This document shows positions 16,442 through 24,212 of a DNA stretch of 64,000 nucleotides, one piece after another. A program made the position numbers and the translations under genes. Numbering within the stretch: the stretch's first letter is position 1; each line of letters starts with the position of its first letter. The DNA is from Gemmatimonadaceae bacterium (lineage in GTDB: Bacteria > Gemmatimonadota > Gemmatimonadetes > Gemmatimonadales > Gemmatimonadaceae). The notes under the pieces are model-generated. The model saw only the letters and a list, made by a program, of their open reading frames with translations, made no database searches and was not told where the DNA came from. The DNA lies in NCBI GenBank assembly GCA_035533015.1, contig DATLUQ010000036.1, positions 1-64,000 of the forward strand, written 5' to 3'.

Positions 16442-17582
16442 CCCTACCGCCGCCACGGCGGCGCTGCCCAAGGGCGCCGACGAACTGAAGTTCCGCGACC
16501 CGGCGCGCGCCCACGCCCTTGCCGACGCGATCGCCCACATGTGCGAGCAGATCGGCCGTGCGCCAGTGACCGTGATGCACGTCTGTGGCAGCCACGAGCA
16601 GTCCATCGCCAAGTTCGGCCTGCGCGCCACCTTTCCCGACGCGCTCGACGTGATCATGGGTCCCGGGTGCCCGGTGTGCGTGACCGACCTACCCGAAGTG
16701 GACGAGGCGGTAGTGCTCGCCGAGGACGGCGTGCGGGTGGTGACCTACGGCGACATGCTGCGCGTGCCAGGCACGGTGCGGTCGCTGGCCGAGGTCCAAT
16801 CCATGGGCGGCCACGTGGACGTGGTGTACAGCGCCGCCCAAGCGGTGGACATCGCCCGCGAGTCCGACGAACCGGTTGTCTTCTTCGCCAGCGGCTTTGA
16901 AACCACCGCGGTCGCCACGGCAGCGATCGTCGTCAACGATCCCCCGCCGAACTTCTACGTGCTTTCGGCACACAAGTACATCCCGCCGGTCATGGAGATC
17001 GTGGCCGAGATGCCGGACACGCGGATCGAGGGATTCCTGGCGGCGGGGCACGCGGCCACGATCACAGGCTGGGGAATTTTCGAGCGATTCGTCGAGCGGC
17101 ACGGCATTCCCGTGGTGGTCGCCGGGTTCGAGCCGCTGGACATCCTGGCCGGGCTCGCGCAGCTCGTGGAGTTGATCCGCGACCACGACCATCGCGTGGT
17201 GAACGCGTTTCCACGCTGCGTGACGAAGGAAGGCAACACGGTGGCCCAACGCGAACTGTGGCGAGTGTTCCGGACCACGGGCGGCAATTGGCGCGGCATC
17301 GCGCACGTGCCCAACGGCAACCTTCGCCTGCGGGACGAGTACGCGCACCTCGACGCGCGCCGGCAATTCAAGATCGACCTCAAGCGGCTGTGGACGCAGG
17401 CCCCACCGGCCCTCACGCAACTCTGCGTTTGCGGTGACATCATGGCCGGCATCTCCTCGCCGGAGAAGTGTTCGCTGTTCGGCAAGGAGTGCGTGCCCGA
17501 CGCCCCGGTGGGCGCGTGCATGGTGAGCAGTGAGGGCACCTGCCGCATCTGGCACCAGTACGGAGGGCACCCGAAGCTATGA
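16434..17582 (+). CDS. hypD: hydrogenase maturation protein HypD
   Basis: Scaffold on which the Fe(CN)2CO group is built, with a [4Fe-4S] cluster. Signature motifs are VCGSHEQ, GPGCPVCVTD and the C-terminal cluster cysteines in CVCGDIMAGISSPEKC and CVPDAPVGACMVSSEGTC. A GTG start at 16434 overlaps the hypC stop by 8 bases (GTGGCTAG), the same type of junction as protease/hypA. An ATG at 16401 would add eleven residues lying wholly inside hypC and is less likely. At about 382 residues the length is normal. Confidence 0.96.
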   Translation: MASPTAATAALPKGADELKFRDPARAHALADAIAHMCEQIGRAPVTVMHVCGSHEQSIAKFGLRATFPDALDVIMGPGCPVCVTDLPEVDEAVVLAEDGVRVVTYGDMLRVPGTVRSLAEVQSMGGHVDVVYSAAQAVDIARESDEPVVFFASGFETTAVATAAIVVNDPPPNFYVLSAHKYIPPVMEIVAEMPDTRIEGFLAAGHAATITGWGIFERFVERHGIPVVVAGFEPLDILAGLAQLVELIRDHDHRVVNAFPRCVTKEGNTVAQRELWRVFRTTGGNWRGIAHVPNGNLRLRDEYAHLDARRQFKIDLKRLWTQAPPALTQLCVCGDIMAGISSPEKCSLFGKECVPDAPVGACMVSSEGTCRIWHQYGGHPKL

Positions 17583-18652
17583 CGACCGCAACGTCCGCCG
17601 ACGCGGTGCGCGCGCACTCCGGCCGCCGCGATCCGACGATCGTGATGAAGCACGGAGCCGGCGGGCGCGCCATGCGCCGCCTCATCCAGGAAACGCTGAC
17701 GCGCGGATTCGTGGACGTCGAGGTCGACGGCTTCGGCATTGCCGCGATGGACGACGGCGCCGCGCTGCGCGTGGGGGACAGGTGGCTCGTCGTGACCACC
17801 GACTCGCACGTCGTGCAACCGGTGTTCTTTCCGGGCGGCGACATCGGGAGGTTGGCCATTGCCGGCACGGTGAACGATCTGGCGATGATGGGGGCCACCG
17901 AGCCCCTCGGCCTCACCTGCGGGCTGATCGTGGAGGAAGGCTTCACGTTTGCCGACCTCGAGCGCGTGCAGCAGTCGATGTTCGACACCTGCCGCGAAGC
18001 GGGCACCACAGTGGTGACCGGCGATACGAAGGTGATGGGACGCGGCGAACTGGACGGCATGGTGATCAACACCACCGGCGTGGCGATGGCCGACGCCATC
18101 GTCCGCGACTCGGGGTTGCAGGTGGGCGACCGCATCCTCGTCACCGGCAACGTGGGCGATCACGGGATGGCGCTGATGGCGCATCGCCACCATCTCGCCA
18201 TCGACGCCGAGTTGTATTCCGACGTGGCGCCGATCAACGGCATGATCCGCGACGCCCTCGCCATCCGCCCCGGCGCGGTGAGTGCGATGAAGGATCCCAC
18301 CCGCGGCGGGCTATCGAGCGCGCTGCACGAGATGGCCGAGAAGGGCGGCGTCGGCATCCTCGTTCGCGAGGAACTGGTGCCGGTGAACCCGGTGGTGCGC
18401 GCGGTGGCCGAGATGTTGGGCCTCGACCCGATGCACGTGGCCAACGAGGGTAAGGCCGTGCTCGGCGTGCGCGGTGACGACGCGACGGTGCAGGCCGTGC
18501 TCGACGCATTGCGCCGCCACCCGACTGGCGTCAACGCCGCCGTGATCGGTGAATGCGTGGACACGCGCGTGGGCGACGTCGTGCTCGATACCGGGCTCGG
18601 CAAGCGGCTGCTCTCGGAGTACGAGGGCGAACTCCTGCCGCGCATCTGCTGA
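17579..18652 (+). CDS. hypE: hydrogenase maturation protein HypE
   Basis: PurM/AIR-synthase-like ATPase that dehydrates the C-terminal thiocarbamate to thiocyanate. The C-terminus is LLPRIC, with the required terminal Cys. The N-terminal KHGAGGRAM and TVNDLAMMGA are typical of the fold. At 357 residues it is complete. ATGA overlap with hypD. Partner of HypF encoded at 929-3289. Confidence 0.97.
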   Translation: MTTATSADAVRAHSGRRDPTIVMKHGAGGRAMRRLIQETLTRGFVDVEVDGFGIAAMDDGAALRVGDRWLVVTTDSHVVQPVFFPGGDIGRLAIAGTVNDLAMMGATEPLGLTCGLIVEEGFTFADLERVQQSMFDTCREAGTTVVTGDTKVMGRGELDGMVINTTGVAMADAIVRDSGLQVGDRILVTGNVGDHGMALMAHRHHLAIDAELYSDVAPINGMIRDALAIRPGAVSAMKDPTRGGLSSALHEMAEKGGVGILVREELVPVNPVVRAVAEMLGLDPMHVANEGKAVLGVRGDDATVQAVLDALRRHPTGVNAAVIGECVDTRVGDVVLDTGLGKRLLSEYEGELLPRIC

Positions 18653-18665
18653 GGCGACCGGCGTC

Positions 18666-19508
18666 ATGGCCATGGAGCACATCCATATTGAACGCCACGG
18701 GGCGGTGGGCGTGCTGGTCATCGACCGGCCCGAGCGGTTCAACTCCCTGGACGTGGAGACGGCCCGCGACTTCCGGAAGGCCGGCCTGCAGCTGGCGCGC
18801 GACAAGGACGTGCGGTGCGTGATCGTGCGCGGCACCAACGGTATCTTCTGCAGCGGTGCGGACCTCAAGTACATCCGGGCCCAGGGTTCGCAAGAGGACT
18901 TCGGCTACCTGCGCCCCGACGGGACGGCGGCTCCTCCCGGATTCGGTGAGGGGTTCAAGGAGATCCTCGAGTACCTGCATAGCACGATCTCCGAGATCAA
19001 ACGGGCGCCCAAGCCGTTCATCGCGGCCGTCGAAGGCGTGGCCGCGGCCGGCGGATTCGGCATCGCGATGGCGTGCGATCTGGTGTTCGCATCGGACGAC
19101 GCGACCTTCGAGTGGGCGTACCACAAGACCGGACTGACGGGGGCGGAGAGCTCGACCTTCTTTCTACCGCGGCTCGTGGGGCTTCGCATGGCGATGGGTC
19201 TCGTGCTGCTCAACCCGCGGCTCACCGCCGGCCAGGCCAAGGACCTGCATCTGATCAATGACGTATTTCCGCGCGCCTCATTCAGTGACGACGTGATGGC
19301 CGTGGCGCAGCGGATCGCCACCGGGCCGACGCAGGCGTACGCCGTAGCCAAGAGTCTCATCAATCAAGCGGCCGGCGTGGAGCAGCTCGATTACCACCTG
19401 GACGAGGAACTACAGCACCTGGTGCGCTCGGCCGACGGCCGCGACTTCGCGGAGGGGCTCGACGCGTTTTTCGCCAAGCGAACCGCGGGCTTCGAGGGCC
19501 AGGGATGA
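18666..19508 (+). CDS. enoyl-CoA hydratase/isomerase-family protein
   Basis: Crotonase fold, 280 residues, 13 bases after hypE and so probably in the same transcript. The oxyanion-hole regions are recognisable (FCSGADLKYI and GVAAAGGFGIAMACD). The two catalytic glutamates of classical hydratases do not appear to be kept: the first region has GGFGI where GGGCE is usual. In the second, WAYHKTGLTGAESSTFFLPR resembles PaaG-like isomerases more than hydratases. The acyl-CoA substrate is unknown. Nothing links it to hydrogenase assembly except position. An ATG two codons later (18672) is an alternative start. Confidence 0.85.
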   Translation: MAMEHIHIERHGAVGVLVIDRPERFNSLDVETARDFRKAGLQLARDKDVRCVIVRGTNGIFCSGADLKYIRAQGSQEDFGYLRPDGTAAPPGFGEGFKEILEYLHSTISEIKRAPKPFIAAVEGVAAAGGFGIAMACDLVFASDDATFEWAYHKTGLTGAESSTFFLPRLVGLRMAMGLVLLNPRLTAGQAKDLHLINDVFPRASFSDDVMAVAQRIATGPTQAYAVAKSLINQAAGVEQLDYHLDEELQHLVRSADGRDFAEGLDAFFAKRTAGFEGQG

Positions 19509-19785
19509 GTGCGTCGTGCGCGTGGCAAAGAAGTAGCGCGGTCGTGGGGGCGTCGGGCATCAACTGAAGCAGGACCGGGGGGCCACCGACCCGCACGACG
19601 CGGCACGACCCTCGTGACCACCGTCCGGGAATGATCGCTGCCCATATAGCCGGTCCTCCGGGGGTGACTGGTCGGTCATTCCCCGACGCCTGTGCGGCAC
19701 ACACCCTATGTCCTGCCCCATTGTCGCCGCCGTATCTACGAAGCGTGGCTGGGATTCCCCATTCTACGTGGGTACCGAGGCGGAC
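19509..19785. promoter_or_regulatory. V/A-ATPase operon promoter region with inverted repeat
   Basis: These 277 bases have no gene that I can support. GTCCGGGAATGA at 19623-19634 and TCATTCCCCGAC at 19676-19687 form a 12-base inverted repeat with one mismatch and a 41-base loop. The arm is related to the GGTCGGGAA hairpins at 8524, 12428 and 14271. The region must contain the promoter of the ATPase operon. Confidence 0.5.
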
Positions 19786-20148
19786 ATGGCAACTTCCAGA
19801 AAGGACAAACAGAAGGCGGCCGCCGACTCGTCGGCCCTTGACGAACTGCTCCAAGCCGAACGCGCCGTGGCCCTGAGCTTGGCGGAGGCCGAGCGTGACG
19901 CGGAGCGATTGGTGCGCGACGCGCATGATGCCGCGGCCGCCGCTGACGCCGACGCGGAGCGCGAGCTTGCCGAAACGCTGCGGCTGCTGGATGAGCAGGC
20001 CACGGAGCAACGGCGGCGCGACGCCCGATCCATTCAGGATGAGGCCGATCGGCATACACGAATGTTCGCCCATGCCGACGACGCCCGCATCGCCGCGATC
20101 GCCGAGCGGTTGGCCCTGTTCGTGGCGCCGGCGGCCGAGTCTCCGTGA
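19786..20148 (+). CDS. ntpF: V/A-type ATPase peripheral-stalk subunit G/H
   Basis: A 120-residue, almost purely helical and highly charged protein (ALDELLQAERAVALSLAEAE, then ERLVRDAHDAA), typical of the G/H stalk subunit that pairs with subunit E. It opens the nine-gene operon, whose order is that of Enterococcus hirae ntpFIKECGABD. Identification rests on that position and the coiled-coil composition. The start at 19786 is the first ATG that removes an unrelated upstream extension. GTGA overlap with the next gene. Confidence 0.8.
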   Translation: MATSRKDKQKAAADSSALDELLQAERAVALSLAEAERDAERLVRDAHDAAAAADADAERELAETLRLLDEQATEQRRRDARSIQDEADRHTRMFAHADDARIAAIAERLALFVAPAAESP

Positions 20149-22049
20149 TCATCCCGATGGCCAAGGTGCGGGTGCTCGGACCGAAGGACCGGTTCGACGC
20201 CGCTCTGAGCGCCGTCCAGGACTTCGGCCAGTTGCAGTTGGCAGAGGCGCCATCGCGCACGGGGGTGGAACGGGCGCGCCTCTCCCCACCGGAACAGCGC
20301 CGACGCGTACAGTTGACGCGCGTGCTCGCGGAAGTCGAAGAGGCATTGCGGTTGCTCTCCGCGGACGGTGCGCGGGCGGAAGTGCGCCCGGCGACGACCG
20401 CCGACCTCGCCCACTGGGCGCGGCTTGCCGACGCGACGGCGCGGGCGGCGCGGGCGCTCCGCGACCGCGAGACCGGGCTGGAGGAGGAACGCGCGCTGGT
20501 CTCACGATACCGCGATTTCCTCTCGGCAGTGCTCCCGGCCGTGCGGCAGGTGGCCGACACGGCGCGGCTCACGAGCCGCGCCGTGGTCGTGCCTGCATCG
20601 ACTCGGTCCACCGTGGACGCCCTCACCGACGCGCTGCGCGAGCAACTCGGAGGCGAGTTCACGATGAGCACGCATGAGTTGCCCGGCGGCGACCTGGCGA
20701 TCCTGCTCGTGCTGCCCCGCGAGTTCAGCGACAAGCTCGACGCCCGACTGGCCGAGGCCCGCGTGCCCGAGGTACCGCTGCCGCAGGCGTATCGCGACAT
20801 GCCGCTCGAACGCGCCGTGCCCAAGATGCTCGCGCGGTTGGACGAGATCCCATTGGAACTGAGAGCATGCGCCGACGACCGGCGCCTGCTTGCCGCGAGC
20901 CGTGGAGCCGAACTTCGGCAGGCGCGGGCGGCGATCGATGATTGGCTGTCCACCGCCGCGGCACACGAGCGTACCGCGGTGACCGAGCACGCATTCGACC
21001 TCGAAGGGTGGCTTCCCGAGCGGAGCCTGGCCGAGTTCATGCGACGGGTCACCGCCGCGGCCGGGCCCGCGGTGGTGATCGAGTCCGTGGCGCGCGAGGC
21101 TTGGGGCACCGAAGACGCGCCGGTCGTACTCTCAAACCCGCGGCTCTTCCGGCCGTTCGAGCAGATCATCGGATTGCTTCCATTGCCGCGATACGGGAGC
21201 ATCGATCCGACGCCGTTCGTCGCCGTCTTCTTTCCGCTCATCTTCGGCATGATGCTTGGCGATGTGGGCTACGGCGTGCTGCTCGCCATCCTGGCGGTCA
21301 TCATTCATGCCCGGACCGAGCGGGGCAGCTTCCTGCGAACGGCCGCGGAGATTGCCGGTCCGTGCGCGGCGTTCGCGATCATCTTCGGCGTGCTGTACGG
21401 CGAGTACTTCGGGGATCTGGGAATACGGCTGCTGGGCATCCACCCCATCATCTTCGATCGCGAGAAGGCCGTGTTCGCCGCTCTCGCGCTGGCCGTCGGC
21501 CTCGGCGTGGTGCAGGTCGTGCTCGGCCTGGTGCTCGGTGCCATCACCGCGTTCCACAAGGAACCCAAGCACGCGCTGGGCCGCGGCGTGTCGGCCGTGA
21601 TGGTGCTGCTGGTGGTCGGGGCACTGCTGGCGGCGTTCGAGGTGCTTCCCAAAGGGCTGTTCACGCCGGCCGTGATTGCCTTGCTCATCGCGTTCCCCTT
21701 GCTGGTCTTTGCCGAAGGGGTGATCGCGCCCGTCGAATTGTTGGCCACGCTCGGCAACGTGTTGTCGTACGCGCGTATCATGGCCATCGGCACCGCGTCG
21801 GTGATGCTCGCCGTCGTGGCCAACCAGATGGTTGGCGCCTTTGGCGGCACGGTCGTCGGCCTGGTATTCGCGCTGCTGTTCCACCTCGTGAACTTCGCGA
21901 TCGGGCTGTTCAGCCCGGCGATTCACGCGCTCCGGCTCCACTATGTGGAGTTTTTTGGGAAGTTCTATAACCCGGGCGGACGTCCGTTTCAGCCGTTTGG
22001 CCATCGCGCCGGCCCGCTCGTTCCCGAGACGACGAGGAAACTTTCATGA
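20145..22049 (+). CDS. ntpI: V/A-type ATPase subunit I (a subunit)
   Basis: Stator subunit with the ion half-channels. The 634-residue protein has a soluble coiled-coil N-terminal half (to about residue 345). A membrane half with about seven helices then begins at PTPFVAVFFPLIFGMMLGDV, a hallmark of the family. The ion-path region near ELLATLGNVLSYARIMAIG contains the essential Arg (LSYAR). A GTG start at 20145 overlaps the previous stop. Confidence 0.95.
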   Translation: MIIPMAKVRVLGPKDRFDAALSAVQDFGQLQLAEAPSRTGVERARLSPPEQRRRVQLTRVLAEVEEALRLLSADGARAEVRPATTADLAHWARLADATARAARALRDRETGLEEERALVSRYRDFLSAVLPAVRQVADTARLTSRAVVVPASTRSTVDALTDALREQLGGEFTMSTHELPGGDLAILLVLPREFSDKLDARLAEARVPEVPLPQAYRDMPLERAVPKMLARLDEIPLELRACADDRRLLAASRGAELRQARAAIDDWLSTAAAHERTAVTEHAFDLEGWLPERSLAEFMRRVTAAAGPAVVIESVAREAWGTEDAPVVLSNPRLFRPFEQIIGLLPLPRYGSIDPTPFVAVFFPLIFGMMLGDVGYGVLLAILAVIIHARTERGSFLRTAAEIAGPCAAFAIIFGVLYGEYFGDLGIRLLGIHPIIFDREKAVFAALALAVGLGVVQVVLGLVLGAITAFHKEPKHALGRGVSAVMVLLVVGALLAAFEVLPKGLFTPAVIALLIAFPLLVFAEGVIAPVELLATLGNVLSYARIMAIGTASVMLAVVANQMVGAFGGTVVGLVFALLFHLVNFAIGLFSPAIHALRLHYVEFFGKFYNPGGRPFQPFGHRAGPLVPETTRKLS

Positions 22050-22270
22050 ACATGATGTGGATCGTGATCAGTGCCGCCGCCGTGCTCAGCGTGGCCGCGC
22101 TGGCCACCGCGTGGGCACAGTCCAAGATCGGCACGGCCGGCGCCGCAGCACTGGCCGAGAAGCCGGAGTTGGCCGGCACGATCATCGTCCTTCTCGCCAT
22201 TCCGGAGACGATGGTCATCCTCGGCTTCATCGTCGCGGTGCTCATCCTGCTGCGGGCGGGCGGAGGCTAG
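22046..22270 (+). CDS. ntpK: V/A-type ATPase rotor subunit K (c subunit)
   Basis: A 74-residue double-helix hairpin, half the size of the four-helix K subunit of Enterococcus. The ion-carrying Glu is in LLAIPETMVILGF in helix 2. I cannot tell from sequence alone whether H+ or Na+ is carried, because the supporting Na+ ligands are not obvious. ATGA overlap with subunit I. Confidence 0.93.
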   Translation: MNMMWIVISAAAVLSVAALATAWAQSKIGTAGAAALAEKPELAGTIIVLLAIPETMVILGFIVAVLILLRAGGG

Positions 22271-22273
22271 CCC

Positions 22274-22873
22274 GTGCCGGCCGAGGCCGGCCCGCTGCTG
22301 GAGCAGATCGGGCGCGACGCGGCAGCCACCGCGGCGGCGCGCCTCGCCGACGCGCGCGCCGAAGCGGATCGGGTGACGACCGCGGCTGCCACGCGCCGCG
22401 AACGCCAGCGCGTCGACGCAGTCGGCGAACGCGAGCGCGCCCTGGCGCGCCAGCGCGAGTCGGCGCAGGCGGAGGTTGCTCAACAGACCTTGCTCGGCGT
22501 GCTCACGGCGCGCGCGGTATTCCTCGACCGCGTGTTCGCGGCCGCCGAGCGCGAGCTGCAGGCGCTGGAGCGCGCACCGGACCTGGCCCAGCGCCTGGCG
22601 CCGCTGCTGGCCGACGCGCTGCCGTTCGTCGACGCTGCCGCCGTTCACGTGCGGTGCGCCACGGCCGCTCGTGCTGCGGTAGAGGCCGCACTGGCTTCGC
22701 TCGGGCGGCCCGACACGACGATCACGGTGGACGACGCGGTACCTCTCGGAGCCCTGATCGAGAACCGCGCCGCCACGGTGCGCGTGGACGCGACCTTCGG
22801 CGCGCGGCTTCGCCGCCTGCGCCCCACGCTCCAGATCGAAGCCGTGCACCTGCTCGAGGCGCCGGCCCGGTGA
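22274..22873 (+). CDS. ntpE: V/A-type ATPase subunit E
   Basis: A 199-residue peripheral-stalk subunit. The N-terminal half is a long charged helix (ARLADARAEADRVTTAA onwards). The C-terminal globular part ends ALIENRAATVRVDATFGARL, which matches the GGxxx...NTLxxRL-type ending of E subunits. The GTG start at 22274 comes three bases after the subunit K stop. Confidence 0.88.
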   Translation: MPAEAGPLLEQIGRDAAATAAARLADARAEADRVTTAAATRRERQRVDAVGERERALARQRESAQAEVAQQTLLGVLTARAVFLDRVFAAAERELQALERAPDLAQRLAPLLADALPFVDAAAVHVRCATAARAAVEAALASLGRPDTTITVDDAVPLGALIENRAATVRVDATFGARLRRLRPTLQIEAVHLLEAPAR

Positions 22874-23886
22874 ACGCCTGGGGGGCGCTCGTCGCCCGCG
22901 CCCGCGGCCTGTCGGGGCATCTCTTGGCGCCCGGCACCCTGCGCTCGCTGGCCGGATCCGAGGATCGGCGGGATTTCACCGATGCGCTCGTGCGCCTCGG
23001 GTATCTGGCGTTTCCGCCCAATGCACCAGCCCCGGACGAGCACGCGACCGAGGTCGCGATCCGTCGCGTCGCAGCACGCCGGTTCGCCGTGCTCGCGCGC
23101 TGGAGCCGGGACTGTGGGGATGTGCTCCAACCGCTTCTGGAAGACGAGGACCGCCGCTCGCTCCGCGCCATTCTCCGCGGCGCACTGGGGCACGTGCCAC
23201 ACGAGATGCGCACCGCCGGGCTTATCCCGACCGCTGCCCTACCAGCGCGCGCGCTGGACGAGTTGGCCCTGCTCAATGACGTGGGCGCGATCGGCGCGGC
23301 CCTGCTCGCCCTTGGCCATCCGTTCGGCCGCGCCGTAGCCGAGGCGGCACGCCGGGAGCGCCCGGACCTATTCGCGCTCGACCAGGCGATCGGTCGGGCG
23401 TGGGCCGTCCGGGCATGTGAGGCAGGGGTCCGGGCGGATGCCGCGCTGCGGCACTACGTGGAGCGCACGATCGACCTCCAGAACTACTGGGCAGCGCGTC
23501 TGCTCGCCGAACAGCACGCCGACGCGAGCCCCGATGCCGTGTTTCTGCCCGGTGGCAGGCTGGTGGCGGTGGACGACCTTCGATACGCCGTGGACACGAA
23601 GAGCGCCGCGAGGCTCGTGGCGCGACTGGCGCGCCGTGCCGCCGGGACCGCGCTCGCGGCGGCGCTCTCGCCCCGCCCTCATGACCCGGATGACGCGGCA
23701 CTCACGGCGCTGATCGGTGAGTTCCGGACCCGCGGCCTGCACGCTCCTCTCGGGCTGTCCTTCGTCATCTTATATATTCTGCGCGTGCGGGCGGAACAGC
23801 GGGCGCTGCGGCGCACGCTGTGGCAGTTGGCGCTCGGCGTGCCGACGGACCTGCGCGTGCGGGCATACGAGGAGGCGGCCGCATGA
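22870..23886 (+). CDS. ntpC: V/A-type ATPase subunit C (d subunit)
   Basis: A helical 338-residue funnel subunit that couples the central shaft to the K ring. It starts with GTG at 22870 (GTGA overlap), followed by NAWGALVARARGLSGHLL. Typical features are a repeated helical architecture and RTIDLQNYW-like ERTIDLQNYWAARLL. Longer open frames upstream of 22870 overlap subunits K and E and are not coding. Confidence 0.87.
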   Translation: MNAWGALVARARGLSGHLLAPGTLRSLAGSEDRRDFTDALVRLGYLAFPPNAPAPDEHATEVAIRRVAARRFAVLARWSRDCGDVLQPLLEDEDRRSLRAILRGALGHVPHEMRTAGLIPTAALPARALDELALLNDVGAIGAALLALGHPFGRAVAEAARRERPDLFALDQAIGRAWAVRACEAGVRADAALRHYVERTIDLQNYWAARLLAEQHADASPDAVFLPGGRLVAVDDLRYAVDTKSAARLVARLARRAAGTALAAALSPRPHDPDDAALTALIGEFRTRGLHAPLGLSFVILYILRVRAEQRALRRTLWQLALGVPTDLRVRAYEEAAA

Positions 23887-24212
23887 GCTACCGGGTGCGG
23901 GCCGTGGCCACCCCCGCGGTGGCGGCCGGGCTCCGGCTGGCCGGACTGCCGGCCGACGACGCCGCCACGTCGGCCGATGCCGCCGACCGCGTGGCCGAGA
24001 TCGTGGACCAGCCTGAGCTGGGCATTCTGCTGGTCGAGCAGCCGCTGTTCGACGGGTTCCCGGCGTCGTTTCGTCACGACCTCGAGACCCGGGCGCTGCC
24101 GATCGTCGTCCCGATGCCGCGCGCCACGTGGGGCGGGCTTCCAGAACGCGCCGAGACCTATATTCTCGAGCTGCTGCGGCGTGCGATCGGGTACCGCGTG
24201 AGGCTCCAATGA
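23883..24212 (+). CDS. ntpG: V/A-type ATPase subunit F
   Basis: A 109-residue Rossmann-like regulatory shaft subunit (named G in the Enterococcus operon). Motifs include ATPAVAAGLRLAGLPADD and the ELGILLVEQPLFDGF strand-helix unit. The start at 23883 gives an ATGA overlap with subunit C; the stop overlaps subunit A. Confidence 0.88.
   Translation: MSYRVRAVATPAVAAGLRLAGLPADDAATSADAADRVAEIVDQPELGILLVEQPLFDGFPASFRHDLETRALPIVVPMPRATWGGLPERAETYILELLRRAIGYRVRLQ

Noticed and set aside
21943-22869. N-terminal extension of V/A-ATPase subunit C
   Set aside because: This part overlaps subunits K and E in another frame and is Arg-rich shadow sequence; the GTG at 22870 gives a normal subunit C.
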